Shown in pieces: positions 33,280 through 42,776 of a stretch of DNA of 64,000 nucleotides; the first letter of the stretch is position 1; each line of letters begins with the position of its first letter. Under the pieces are notes generated by a model that was given only the letters and a program-made list of their open reading frames with translations, had not been told where the DNA came from and searched no databases. Location: NCBI GenBank assembly GCA_964611435.1, contig CAZSXT010000004.1, positions 62,001 to 126,000 of the forward strand, written 5' to 3'. The stretch is from JAYPHU01 sp964611435 (GTDB lineage: Bacteria > Pseudomonadota > Alphaproteobacteria > Rhodospirillales > UBA2165). A program made the translations under genes and the position numbers.

Positions 33280-34643
33280 GCGAGGATCAAAAACCAAGCT
33301 GGAAGGAAAGGTTGCTGATTATCCCGCCGATCCTGATCGGCATTGCTGTCGTCGCGGTCATGGTCCGTGGCAAGCAAGCGCCGCAACAGGCAGAGATCCA
33401 GGAAACCGCCCGCAAAGCCCGGATCATCTCGGTCCCCAAGGTGGACGTCGTGCCGACAACACGCGGATTCGGCAATGTCTCCCCCGGCAAGGTCTGGGAA
33501 GGCGTCAGCGAGGTCGCAGGCACCGTGATCGACATTCATCCTCTGCTCAAGGTCGGCGCAATCATGCCCAAGGACACTGTCCTGATGCGGATCGATCAGA
33601 CCGACTATGACCTGGCGGTGCGCCGGATTGAGGCCGATATCCGGGCCGCGCAAGCGCAACTGGCCGAACTCGCAACGCGGCGAAAGAACACACAGGCCTC
33701 CCTCGACATCGAGAAACGGAGTTTGACGCTGAGCGAAAGGGAATTCGTACGCAAGAAAGAACTCCTAGCCCGCAAGACCGTGGCTCAATCGGCTGTCGAT
33801 CAGGAAGAAAGAAACCTATTGTCGCGCCGGCAAAGTGTTCAAAACCTGCAAAACAGCCTCAACCTGCTACCGGCCGAACACGACCGGCTGGCTGCCCAAG
33901 TGGCGGCGCTGGAAACCCGGCTGGCGGATGCCAAACGGGATTTAGCCCGAACCACCCTTACCTTGCCTTTTGATGCACGTATCTCGGCGGTGAACGTGGA
34001 GGCGCAGCAATTCGCCAAGACCGGACAAACCGTGGTGACTGCCGACAGCATCTCTGTGTCAGAAGTATCCGCGCAAATTCAGCTCGATAAGCTGGTTTGG
34101 CTAGTAGACCCGTCTCGCTTCGCCAACATGAATGCCAGCCGCGCCTCGGAACAGCTCCAGGAAATGCTGGGCCTCAAACCGAAGGTCAAACTCAAAACCG
34201 GCAACGTCTCGGTCTCATGGCCGGGCCGGGTAACGCGGGTGAGCGACCGGGTTGATCCTCGCACCAGGACCGTAGGTGTGATCGTCGCAGTGGATAATCC
34301 TTATAAGCTGGACGGCCAACGCCGGCCGCCCCTCACCAAAAACATGTTCGTCGAGGTGGAGTTTCGGGGGCGGGCCCAGACTGATCAGATTGTCGTGCCC
34401 CGCGCCGCCCTCCACGGAAACCAGGTCTACACCATCGACAAGGATAGCAGGCTCAGGATTAAGACAATCGTCCTGCGCTATGTCCAAGACGAAATTGCCG
34501 TGATCGCCGATGGTTTAAACGAAGGCGACCGTATTGTGATTTCCGATCTAATTCCAGCGATTGAGGGTATGCGCATCGACGGCGTAGATGACAAGCAGGC
34601 CCGCGATGATCTGATCGGGGCCGCCAACGGGACCGATCAATGA
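33276..34643 (+). CDS. RND efflux periplasmic adaptor (HlyD/AcrA family)
   Basis: 455 residues. The N-terminal membrane anchor (LLIIPPILIGIAVVAVMV, about 10-27) has no clear lipobox. A barrel-sandwich lipoyl half (about 75-125), a long coiled-coil hairpin (about 125-230) and a beta-barrel with membrane-proximal domain follow. It links the inner-membrane pump to an outer-membrane channel; no TolC-like gene is adjacent. It overlaps both neighbours by ATGA, so stoichiometric coupled expression is likely. Confidence 0.9.
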   Translation: MSEDQKPSWKERLLIIPPILIGIAVVAVMVRGKQAPQQAEIQETARKARIISVPKVDVVPTTRGFGNVSPGKVWEGVSEVAGTVIDIHPLLKVGAIMPKDTVLMRIDQTDYDLAVRRIEADIRAAQAQLAELATRRKNTQASLDIEKRSLTLSEREFVRKKELLARKTVAQSAVDQEERNLLSRRQSVQNLQNSLNLLPAEHDRLAAQVAALETRLADAKRDLARTTLTLPFDARISAVNVEAQQFAKTGQTVVTADSISVSEVSAQIQLDKLVWLVDPSRFANMNASRASEQLQEMLGLKPKVKLKTGNVSVSWPGRVTRVSDRVDPRTRTVGVIVAVDNPYKLDGQRRPPLTKNMFVEVEFRGRAQTDQIVVPRAALHGNQVYTIDKDSRLRIKTIVLRYVQDEIAVIADGLNEGDRIVISDLIPAIEGMRIDGVDDKQARDDLIGAANGTDQ

Positions 34644-37600
34644 TCCGATATTTTGCCGGGCATCCGACCGCCGCCAACCTGGTGATGGTGAGTTTCCTCG
34701 CCATCGGCCTGGTGTTCGCCGCCAGCGTCAAACGAGAGACCTTCCCCGAAATCCCGCCGCGGAACGTGGAGATTTCCGTTCTCTATCCCGGCGCCACAGC
34801 GGAAGACGTGGAAGAAGCCATTTGTCAGCGGATCGAAGATGCGGTGGAGACGGTGAAAAACATCGAGGAAATCCGCTGTGAAGCGCGGGAGAACCGGGGC
34901 GTCGGCGTAGCCGAAATGCTGGAAGGCAAAAACTTCGACACGTTCTTCAACGACATCAAAACCGAGGTGGAGGCCATCGACAATTTCCCGGACGAGGTTG
35001 AAAGGCCGATCATCCGGCAACTGGGTCAGGTGGATTTCGTGGCCGCCGTCGCGGTCACCGGGCCCATGTCGGTGCCCGACCTGAAGGCCTATGCCGAGAA
35101 CCTAAAAGCGCAGATGCTGGAACGGCCCAATATCTCCCAGGTCAAGATTGCCGGGTTTTCCGATCACCAAATCCGGGTGGAGCTGGGCGCGCAAACCCTG
35201 CGGCAATATCGGCTCAGCGTCGACGACATCGCCAACATCATCCGCCGTCAAAGCGTTGACCTGCCGGCGGGCACGATTGAGACGAACAAAAACGATGTGC
35301 TGATCCGCTTCAGCGACGAACGACGAAACCCGCTGGAACTGGACGACTTGGTTGTCGTCGGCTCGGAAAGCGGTGCGGAAGTACGGCTCGGCGACATCGC
35401 CAAAATCACCGATGTGTTCGAACAGGATGAAGAAAAGATCGTGTTCAACGGGGTGCGTGCGGCCGTGTTGGAAATCTCCAAGACCAAGACCGAGGACACG
35501 CTAAAGGTTATCGATTCGGTCCGCGCCTTTATTGATGAACAGCGGCAGCGCGCGCCGCCGACGGTGAAGTTCGAGATTACCCGGGATATTTCCTCCATCG
35601 TCCGGGACCGGCTGGGTCTGCTGATCCGCAATGGCTGGCAAGGATTGCTGTTAGTGGTTTTGACCCTCTTCCTGTTCTTCTCCCTACGCTTTTCCTTCTG
35701 GGTCGCAATGGGCTTCCCCGTTTCCTTCGCCGGCACCATCGCCGCCATGTCGTTCCTGGGCCTGTCATTCGACATGATCACCATGGTGGGACTGTTGATC
35801 GGCATCGGCATATTGGTCGACGACGCTATTGTGATCTCCGAAAACATCGCCGCTCATTCAGCCAAGGGCGAGGCGCCCCTGGAAGCGGCCATCAAAGGGA
35901 CCAAGGAGGTGCTGCCTGGCGTGGCGTCGTCTTTCTTGACCACCGTCTGTGTGTTCGGCTCCCTCGCCTTCCTCAAGGGGGATATCGGCTCGATCCTCAA
36001 GGTCATGCCGATCATCCTGATCATGACATTGAGCGTCAGCCTGGTGGAGGCCTTCCTGGTCCTGCCCCATCACATCAAGGGCACCCTCACTCAGACCGAA
36101 AGGGCCGAACCGCCCGCCTATCGCCGCAAACTGGAAGCCGGGATCATCTGGCTCCGGGAAACCATTGTCCATCGGCTGGTGGAGAAGGCGGTGGCCTGGC
36201 GCTATCTGACCGTGGGCCTGATCCTGATGGTCTTCCTGGGTTCGGTCAGCATGCTCGCCGGCGGCAAGATCAAATTCCGGGCCTTCCCCGACATCGAAGG
36301 CAATGTGGTCGAGGCGCGGCTGTTGCTGCCGCAAGGGACACCGTTGCAACGTACGGAGGCCGTTATCGCCGACGTCACCAACTCCCTGGCGGATATCGAC
36401 ACACAACTGACACCGGAACAGCCGAATGGGCAGAAGCTGGTGCGCAATGTGAATATCCAGTTCAACAAAAATGTCGACGCGTTTGAGACCGGCCCTCATG
36501 TCGCGACAGTCACCGTCGATCTGCTGGGCACGGAACAGCGGACCATCAGCGTGGATGAGTTTCTCAATCGGTGGCGGGAAAGGATTGGAACGCCGCCGGA
36601 CGTGATCAGCCTCAAATTTACGGAACCGGTGCTCGGCCCCGCCGGTCGGGCTATCGATATCCGCCTCCGCGGCCACGACCTACACGAACTTAAAGCGGCG
36701 TCCTTGGAAATGCAGCGATGGCTACTTTCGTACAAAGGCGTGGTTGACCTGTCCGATGATCTCCGACCGGGTAAGCCTGAAATTCGGCTTCACTTGAGGG
36801 ACGGCGCAACCGCTTTGGGCCTGACGGCGCAAAGCATCGCCGGGCAATTGCGATCCGCCTTTTTCGGCAAAACCGCAAGCGAAATCCAGGTGGGCAAGGA
36901 ATCCTACGAAATCGACGTACGCTTGGCCAAAGCCGATAAAAGCAGCCTCAGCGACCTGGAGTACTTCACGGTTACGTCCTCCAGCGGTGATCAGGTGCCG
37001 CTGGGCGCTGTCGCCACCCTGGAAAGCGGCCGGGGCGTGGCGCGCATCAACCGGATCAACCGCAAGCGGACGATCACGGTCCAGGGCGACGTGGATACGG
37101 CCATCGCCAACACGGCCGAGATAGTGGCCGACACTCAGGAACGCTTTCTGCCAGATTTCCTGGTCAAGTATCCGGGCCTATCGATCGAGTTTCACGGGCA
37201 GGTCCAGGAAGGCGGGCAGACAGGCGCTTCGGTCCGAAACGGCTTCGGCATGGGCTTGATTGGCGTCTTTTTACTCCTGAGCTTCATGTTCCGGAATTAC
37301 ATCGAACCGTTGATTGTGATGATCACCATCCCGCTGGGCTTGATCGGCGTCGTCTGGGGTCATTACCTTTTGGGGCTCGATCTTTCTATGCCCAGCATCA
37401 TCGGGTTTGCCTCTCTGGCCGGCATTGTCGTCAACAACGCCATACTGCTGGTCGAGTTCATCAAGATTGAACGGCGGGAGGGTATGGGCGCGGCAGACGC
37501 CTCCGTTCACGCGTCTCGAATGAGGTTCCGCGCAATCCTGCTCACCTCCACCACGACGATCATGGGACTGCTGCCGTTGCTCACGGAAAAAAGCCTTCAG

Positions 37601-37738
37601 GCTCAGGTGCTAATACCGCTCGTCACCAGCATTGCCTTTGGTCTGCTGGCAGTGACCGTTTTGATCCTATTCATGCTCCCCGCGCTCTACACAATTTTTG
37701 ACGATTTTGGCTGGACTGCGAAGGTCGAACGCGACTAG
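34640..37738 (+). CDS. RND-family efflux pump (AcrB/MdtB-like)
   Basis: 1032 residues with the RND layout: TM1 at about 12-30, a large periplasmic loop, TM2-6 (about 335-475), TM7 (about 525-545), a second loop, and TM8-12 (about 865-1020). GILVDDAIVISENI in TM4 holds the proton-relay aspartates (DD) and SLAGIVVNNAILLVEFI is TM10. It exports small amphiphilic compounds using the proton gradient. Third gene of the TetR operon. Drug specificity cannot be predicted. Confidence 0.93.
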   Translation: MIRYFAGHPTAANLVMVSFLAIGLVFAASVKRETFPEIPPRNVEISVLYPGATAEDVEEAICQRIEDAVETVKNIEEIRCEARENRGVGVAEMLEGKNFDTFFNDIKTEVEAIDNFPDEVERPIIRQLGQVDFVAAVAVTGPMSVPDLKAYAENLKAQMLERPNISQVKIAGFSDHQIRVELGAQTLRQYRLSVDDIANIIRRQSVDLPAGTIETNKNDVLIRFSDERRNPLELDDLVVVGSESGAEVRLGDIAKITDVFEQDEEKIVFNGVRAAVLEISKTKTEDTLKVIDSVRAFIDEQRQRAPPTVKFEITRDISSIVRDRLGLLIRNGWQGLLLVVLTLFLFFSLRFSFWVAMGFPVSFAGTIAAMSFLGLSFDMITMVGLLIGIGILVDDAIVISENIAAHSAKGEAPLEAAIKGTKEVLPGVASSFLTTVCVFGSLAFLKGDIGSILKVMPIILIMTLSVSLVEAFLVLPHHIKGTLTQTERAEPPAYRRKLEAGIIWLRETIVHRLVEKAVAWRYLTVGLILMVFLGSVSMLAGGKIKFRAFPDIEGNVVEARLLLPQGTPLQRTEAVIADVTNSLADIDTQLTPEQPNGQKLVRNVNIQFNKNVDAFETGPHVATVTVDLLGTEQRTISVDEFLNRWRERIGTPPDVISLKFTEPVLGPAGRAIDIRLRGHDLHELKAASLEMQRWLLSYKGVVDLSDDLRPGKPEIRLHLRDGATALGLTAQSIAGQLRSAFFGKTASEIQVGKESYEIDVRLAKADKSSLSDLEYFTVTSSSGDQVPLGAVATLESGRGVARINRINRKRTITVQGDVDTAIANTAEIVADTQERFLPDFLVKYPGLSIEFHGQVQEGGQTGASVRNGFGMGLIGVFLLLSFMFRNYIEPLIVMITIPLGLIGVVWGHYLLGLDLSMPSIIGFASLAGIVVNNAILLVEFIKIERREGMGAADASVHASRMRFRAILLTSTTTIMGLLPLLTEKSLQAQVLIPLVTSIAFGLLAVTVLILFMLPALYTIFDDFGWTAKVERD

Positions 37739-37841
37739 CCGGATGACGGCTCGCACAAACACATTGCTTGTCCTCCCTGGAAACGCATAAATTTAGTCCC
37801 AACCGTACGCCAAAGAACCTGTTCACTGGGGGATAACGTCC

Positions 37842-38339
37842 ATGGCCGACGAGAAAGCCGCCAAAAAAATAGAACCGCCGAACGAGTGTCTAAGCAAAGT
37901 CAGAATTGGCGGCCCTCTGGCCGTCACCGACGACGTTTTGGAACAGGCGCAAGCGGATCTTCCGGGGCTTTCCGCTCTTTTTTTCGAGAGCATCGAAGAA
38001 GATATCGAGGCCCTGGGCGCCAAATTGAAAGAAATGACTGACGACCCTGACTCCCAGAAGGAAGTACTGGACGAGATAGCCCGCGTCGCCCACGACGTAA
38101 CCGGCAATGGCGGTACGCTGGGCTATGACCTGCTCACCGTTGTCGGCAACCAATTGAGGCACTTTTTGGAGAATGCAACTCTCCCACTCAATGAGCTTGG
38201 CCAGGAAGTGGTTGAACTACACATCTACGCCCTGCACGCCATTTTCACCCAGAAGCTCAGCGGGGACGGTGGCGATATCGGTGCAGAATTGATGAGCGGC
38301 CTCACCCGGATCATCGAGAAATGGGAGGCATCGGCGTAG
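37842..38339 (+). CDS. Hpt-domain phosphotransfer protein
   Basis: 165 residues, acidic. The histidine phosphotransfer helix is AHDVTGNGGTLGYDLL (83-98) with H84 as the probable phosphate carrier, resembling the AHxLKGxAGTLG motif. The first 40 residues are charged and probably unstructured. It ends three bases before the receiver-protein ATG, so the two genes form a small phosphorelay pair. No histidine kinase is adjacent; hybrid kinases elsewhere could feed it. Confidence 0.8.
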   Translation: MADEKAAKKIEPPNECLSKVRIGGPLAVTDDVLEQAQADLPGLSALFFESIEEDIEALGAKLKEMTDDPDSQKEVLDEIARVAHDVTGNGGTLGYDLLTVVGNQLRHFLENATLPLNELGQEVVELHIYALHAIFTQKLSGDGGDIGAELMSGLTRIIEKWEASA

Positions 38340-38341
38340 TC

Positions 38342-38848
38342 ATGGCGGCGCTCGATATCAGCCAGCTCCGCTTCATGATCGTCGAGGACAATCCCTTTAT
38401 GCAGCGGGTGCTTAAACAATTATTGCGGTCCTATAATGTCCGTCTCATGCGCGAGGCCTCCGACGGCGCCGAGGCGTTTAAACTGCTTGAAGCCTTCCCG
38501 CCCGACATCATTTTGGTGGACTGGGAGATGATGCCGCTGAGTGGTCTGGATTTCATTAAATTGGTGCGAACCTCTGATGAGAGTCCGGATCGGTTCGTGC
38601 CCATTATCATGGTGACCGCTTATTCAGAAGCCGCCAATATCCGGGCCGCCCGCGATGCCGGCGTGACCGAATATCTTGTCAAACCTGTATCGGCGGTGAA
38701 CCTGTTTTCCCGGATCAAAAGAATCATCGAAAAACCCCGCCCGTTTGTTGAGTGTCCAACCTTCTTCGGACCGGACAGGCGGCGGCGGGAGGATAAAAAT
38801 TTTGGCGGACCAGAGCGGCGGGTTTCAGAACCTCAACACCCCCATTGA
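38342..38848 (+). CDS. Single-domain response regulator (CheY-like)
   Basis: From ATG 38342 the product has 168 residues: a receiver domain (about 8-128) with acid pocket E15-D16, phosphoacceptor D60 (IILVDWEMMP), T92 and K114. A basic tail follows with two copies of a GP-[DE]-RR motif (GPDRRRRED and GGPERRVSE). No output domain is present, so it acts by binding a partner. An ATG at 38321 is in frame but overlaps the Hpt gene and has no ribosome site. Confidence 0.88.
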   Translation: MAALDISQLRFMIVEDNPFMQRVLKQLLRSYNVRLMREASDGAEAFKLLEAFPPDIILVDWEMMPLSGLDFIKLVRTSDESPDRFVPIIMVTAYSEAANIRAARDAGVTEYLVKPVSAVNLFSRIKRIIEKPRPFVECPTFFGPDRRRREDKNFGGPERRVSEPQHPH

Positions 38849-38855
38849 TCGAGAC

Positions 38856-39569
38856 CTACCAGTTTCGGCACTGCCGGCTCAATTGCTTATAGGATTCCGG
38901 CGAATCTATCGTCGCGTTTTTCGCCGCCATCTCGCGGCTCATATCTTGTTCTAACTCATCCCACAGGTGATCAATCTGACGGATCACCTTCTGGTAAGCC
39001 TCTTCCTGAGTAAGCCCCAGTCCCGGCTTCATGTTTGAAACGAATGCCAGTGACCTCCGCTCGATGATCGCACGATACTTATTCAAAACCGTTCGAAAGA
39101 TATCCACGTGCTCGTGTTCGTGGGCAATGATGGCTGCGTACTGACAGGAGCCGCGGGGATAATCTCTTGCAACGTAGACCCGCAGATCATTGAACACGAT
39201 TTTGATCTTCAGGGTGTCGATTCGGGCGCAAAAGCGATTGCGGCCGATGTTCGCCCCCTGTAGCCGCAAGTCAGGATCCCATATCCGGCTGACGGTGGTG
39301 AGGCCAAGAGGCTGTTGCCTTGAGCCCGCGGCAATACTGCCGATCTTTAAAGCAAGTGCCCGCAATCTTTGTTTGTTGAGCGTGTGATCGTAGACCACCC
39401 TTCCCCCGTCCGTTTCCACAAACAAGTTCACGCCGCCTTTGACCGGCGGACAAGCGCGCACCACTTGTGCTGCAACCGGATTAAAATCCCCCGACACCGG
39501 TAGCATCGCCGCACATGCCGATATGGCGGCAGCGACAATTCGACGGCGTCTAGCCCTCATCGTCGCCAT
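38856..39569 (-). CDS. Exported HExxH protein, putative zinc metallopeptidase
   Basis: About 237 residues with an arginine-rich signal peptide (RRRRIVAAAISACAAMLPVS, cleavage near 35). HEHEHVDIF (150-158) holds H150-E151-x-x-H154, a classic zinc protease motif, following CQYAAII. Four cysteines (C40, C114, C142 and C235) could form disulfides. It resembles secreted DUF922-like Zn-dependent proteins, but the match is by motif only. ATG 39569 or 39560 are both possible. It overlaps the end of xerD by 20 bases and is convergent with the receiver gene. Confidence 0.65.
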   Translation of the reverse strand: MATMRARRRRIVAAAISACAAMLPVSGDFNPVAAQVVRACPPVKGGVNLFVETDGGRVVYDHTLNKQRLRALALKIGSIAAGSRQQPLGLTTVSRIWDPDLRLQGANIGRNRFCARIDTLKIKIVFNDLRVYVARDYPRGSCQYAAIIAHEHEHVDIFRTVLNKYRAIIERRSLAFVSNMKPGLGLTQEEAYQKVIRQIDHLWDELEQDMSREMAAKNATIDSPESYKQLSRQCRNW

Positions 39570-40557
39570 CGCCGGTCGAGACTCCAGAGGACAGGGCCGC
39601 CAGAGGATGACTTCTGTTGACCAGGTTCTTCAGCCGCTCTTCCAGAACATGGGTATAGATTTGGGTGGTGGAAATATCCGCATGTCCCAGCATTTGCTGC
39701 AGGGCTCGCAGGTCGGCTCCGTGCGCCAGCAGATGGCTGGCAAATGAATGACGCAATACGTGGGGCGACACGCGCGCAGGATCAAGACCCGCTTGTATGG
39801 CCAGATCTTTAAGCTGCTTGGAAAAGGCATCCCTTGTCAAATGACCGCTTTTGGACGAAGCAGGAAACAGGAATGGCGATGCGCCACCGGATTTTCTGCG
39901 GCCCTCTCTATCGGCGAGATATGCGGAAATAGCCTCCCGCGCGGGGTCGCTAAGGGGCACGATCCGTTCCTTGTCGCCCTTTCCGCGCACGGTCAGCATC
40001 TGTCCATCCCTGGAGATTGAACCGGTGCGAAGACTGACGAGTTCCGATACGCGAAGCCCCGTCGCATAGAGTATTTCCATCAAGGCGGTTAGGCGGAGCG
40101 CTTTTCCCGCCCCCGCGCCAATCCCATCCCTCGCCACCGCCAGCAGGCGGTCAATTTCGTCCTCGCTTAGATATTTCGGCAATGACTGACCCAACTTGGG
40201 TCCATCAATCCCGGCCGTGGGGTCTTCGCGCCGGAATCCTTCGGCAAACAAGAACTGAAAGAACTGACGCAATACCGATAGACGCCGCGCAACTGTGGAA
40301 ACAGCGTTCTTGCGGCTTCGTAGTTGCGCCAGATAGTCCCGGATATGAGCATCTCCGGCTGATTCAATCGTCAGCTTTCGCCGATGCTGGTACAGGGAAA
40401 AATCTTCCAGGTCCCGCCGGTACGCCGCCACGGTGTTGAGAGACGCCCCACGCTCGGCGGCAATCATTTCCAGGAAAATGTCCACTTGTCTGGAGGGCGG
40501 CGCCTTGGGGCGGGCCCGCCTGGGATATTTGAAAGGTTTTTCTCCGGCCAGGCTCAT
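39550..40557 (-). CDS. xerD: Tyrosine recombinase XerD/XerC
   Basis: 335 residues. The catalytic set is complete: R169 (ATGLRVSELVSL), K193 (RGKGDKERIVPL), H266 and R269 (SPHVLRHSF), H292 (MLGHADISTTQIYTHV) and Y301. An N-terminal SAM-like domain spans about 24-115. It resolves chromosome dimers at dif. The location beside aroK-aroB, a position typical for xerD in alphaproteobacteria, favours the housekeeping XerD over an integron or phage enzyme; XerC cannot be fully excluded. Its start overlaps the 633-residue gene by four bases. Confidence 0.92.
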   Translation of the reverse strand: MSLAGEKPFKYPRRARPKAPPSRQVDIFLEMIAAERGASLNTVAAYRRDLEDFSLYQHRRKLTIESAGDAHIRDYLAQLRSRKNAVSTVARRLSVLRQFFQFLFAEGFRREDPTAGIDGPKLGQSLPKYLSEDEIDRLLAVARDGIGAGAGKALRLTALMEILYATGLRVSELVSLRTGSISRDGQMLTVRGKGDKERIVPLSDPAREAISAYLADREGRRKSGGASPFLFPASSKSGHLTRDAFSKQLKDLAIQAGLDPARVSPHVLRHSFASHLLAHGADLRALQQMLGHADISTTQIYTHVLEERLKNLVNRSHPLAALSSGVSTGDGDDEG

Positions 40558-42455
40558 ATGCCGGCGGCGAGCGCGGCCTCCAGCGCCAAGGACCGGGCGT
40601 CATCCCCAAGGCCGACATTCCAAAGACTGTACACCACCCGGTTCATGACAATCGGATTCGCCTGGACCGGACCATTCCGACCGAGGGCCAGTAAGGAGAG
40701 AAGTACAGTCTCTCCAACCCGCACATTGTTGGATGCGGCCTTAAGGGAGCGCCATATCGCCGGCTGGGGCATTAAGGCCGTCCCCTGCGGCGGACCATCG
40801 AGCAACGCATCCCATCTAGAGGCTGGCACCTGATCCCCGAGCGCCCCCATCAGATCATAGAGCAACGCCGCGTCGGCCAGCGCATCCTCCATATTGATTG
40901 GTTTTTCCTCTGTTTGGCGCGTCCGGGCGGCCCACCAAAGGTCCAATATTTCCGGCTGCCATTCTTCGTCCGAAATCACACCGGCAATCCGGGCTAAGGG
41001 TAGAAGACCGTTCAATACATCAGCCGCCTTTTCATCCACGGCCGCCGCCGATTTCAACATGGTCAACCACTGCAAGGCGGAATCCTTTTCCCGGGCCGCT
41101 AAAAACGCACGTACGGCGTCGGGCGCGAACCAGATGAAGTCTTGGGCAGGTTCAATGCTCCTCAGGATCGGCAGATACACCCGCGCCATTGATTCAAACC
41201 GGCCCTCTTCCCGCGCCAGGTTAAACGCCTTGGCCAATACTTCGGCAATCGCTGCTGGCATGCTCTCCACCAGCGCCTTACGGTAAAGTAGCGCCCGGCT
41301 GAGTGGGTTTCTCTCCGCATCCGCCGTGGTCAACGGATTGGCCAGCGCCTGCTCGCCGAACGTGATCCCCGCATACAGCTGTCGGAGCACCTCGGTATTC
41401 AACGCGCCCATGGCCTCAGCCCGTTCAGCAGCATCGACGCGAAGTTCAGGACTTGCATTCGGACTGGTGGCGATGGTTCTTAGAATGGCCGGATTGTTGG
41501 CAGAGGTTACATCCGCCGGCAGCTTAACCCGGGCCGCACGGATCATCGCAAAATGAAGCGGCTTTGGGTCCGACAGGCTGGCCACCTCGTACTTGTCCAG
41601 TCCCGCGAGTGTTTCGATAATGCCGAAAAACACATCGTCGTCGATCCCGGTCTCCCGCAGTAAATTGGCGCCGAGCGCCGCCCGGTCGTGTTGACCGGCG
41701 AGAGACTGGCAAAATATAAACGCCTTTTGCCAATAATCGGTTTCGACTTCCTTGATCTGACTGGCGACAAGGGAACAGACCCGAGCATTGTCATTTCCGA
41801 GGAACAGAAGGTCCGCTTCGCTTTTCAGCAATCGCCCCGTCTGTTCACCAACCGGCACCACCTTCAACAAATCGGAGACCCCGGTCAGATCGCCCATATT
41901 CGCCAGTAATTCAACGCGGGCGCCGATCAGATCGGATTTGCCATCCTTGCTGAGGGACTCGCCGGCGGGCGCCTTGGCCGTGCTAAGGAGAAGCCGCCTC
42001 ATCATCCCCCGCATCGCACGGGAGGTCGCGTTGACAGGTAATTTGGACAAAAGCCGTTCCACCCGCGCCCGGCTCGTTCCATCCCACATGCCAATACCGA
42101 AGCCGCCATCTTCTTCCGACAAAACGCCGATCGAATTGGCATCGATAGTCTGTAGGCTCTCAACCTCGATTTTTCCGGGAATCAGCACGTTTCCGCCGGC
42201 CCCCAGCTTTGACGGTTCCAACGCCACCCCGGTGCCGGCGGCCGGTACTGCGTCTGGTTGTTCTGGCGCGTCAGCCGCTGGTTCGGAAGCTGGTGTCACG
42301 GCAGGCTCTGCGGCCGGCGGCGTCAAGGGTTTTGGCGGCTCCAACGATTGTGGCCCCTGAGCTTGGATTTCGCTGGCCCAAAGCAAGGCCGCCGCCAAAA
42401 CCCCGGCAGCGATACCCAGCATTCTGCCGGCGCGATTATTTTGGGAAGCGATCAT
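40554..42455 (-). CDS. Large exported protein of unknown function, xerD-aroK linked
   Basis: 633 residues. A signal peptide (about 1-32) is followed by a Pro/Ala/Glu-rich linker (33-80) and a long, mostly alpha-helical body with alanine/leucine-rich repeats suggestive of TPR-like or solenoid structure. No catalytic motif is visible. It is translationally linked to xerD (TGATG-type overlap) and to a 46-residue membrane protein upstream. The same kind of protein occurs between xerD and aroK in related genomes as far as I recall, so it is a conserved unknown rather than a stray frame. Confidence 0.8.
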   Translation of the reverse strand: MIASQNNRAGRMLGIAAGVLAAALLWASEIQAQGPQSLEPPKPLTPPAAEPAVTPASEPAADAPEQPDAVPAAGTGVALEPSKLGAGGNVLIPGKIEVESLQTIDANSIGVLSEEDGGFGIGMWDGTSRARVERLLSKLPVNATSRAMRGMMRRLLLSTAKAPAGESLSKDGKSDLIGARVELLANMGDLTGVSDLLKVVPVGEQTGRLLKSEADLLFLGNDNARVCSLVASQIKEVETDYWQKAFIFCQSLAGQHDRAALGANLLRETGIDDDVFFGIIETLAGLDKYEVASLSDPKPLHFAMIRAARVKLPADVTSANNPAILRTIATSPNASPELRVDAAERAEAMGALNTEVLRQLYAGITFGEQALANPLTTADAERNPLSRALLYRKALVESMPAAIAEVLAKAFNLAREEGRFESMARVYLPILRSIEPAQDFIWFAPDAVRAFLAAREKDSALQWLTMLKSAAAVDEKAADVLNGLLPLARIAGVISDEEWQPEILDLWWAARTRQTEEKPINMEDALADAALLYDLMGALGDQVPASRWDALLDGPPQGTALMPQPAIWRSLKAASNNVRVGETVLLSLLALGRNGPVQANPIVMNRVVYSLWNVGLGDDARSLALEAALAAGI

Positions 42456-42576
42456 TCGGGAGCACCTTTTCGACCTTCGCCACGGGCGCCGGTATATCCC
42501 AGGTCGACATTAAAATGGTCGCGCCGGCGATCAGCGCGACAACCAATAGGATCACAAACCTGGACAGCTTCTTCAT
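42436..42576 (-). CDS. Small single-pass membrane protein (46 aa)
   Basis: From ATG 42576: MKKLSRFVILLVVALIAGAT begins a basic start and one membrane helix (about 7-24), then a short periplasmic tail (WDIPAPVAKVEKVLPNDRFPK region). It overlaps the start of the 633-residue protein by 20 bases, indicating coupled translation. The frame is open further upstream, but that part reads through spacer sequence. Function unknown; it may anchor or assist the exported partner. Confidence 0.7.
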   Translation of the reverse strand: MKKLSRFVILLVVALIAGATILMSTWDIPAPVAKVEKVLPNDRFPK

Positions 42577-42776
42577 ATATCCAACAATTCCATGTTGCCG
42601 TGAGTCGGCTGCCTGCGGCTGCGGACCGGCATATTGTCTCAACGACACAGGCGAATAAGTATTTACCAACTGTGGCGAATTTTCGGCAGTTTAGTCTTTG
42701 TCATCAATGCTTTCAACGAAACACCGACAGAACTGAACGTCATGGATTCCTGTGCGACCCGTGATATAAACCGCCT

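Noticed and set aside
39550..40557. XerD as evidence of an integrative element
   Set aside because: It lies in a conserved housekeeping neighbourhood with aroK-aroB and has no attachment repeats or phage genes beside it.
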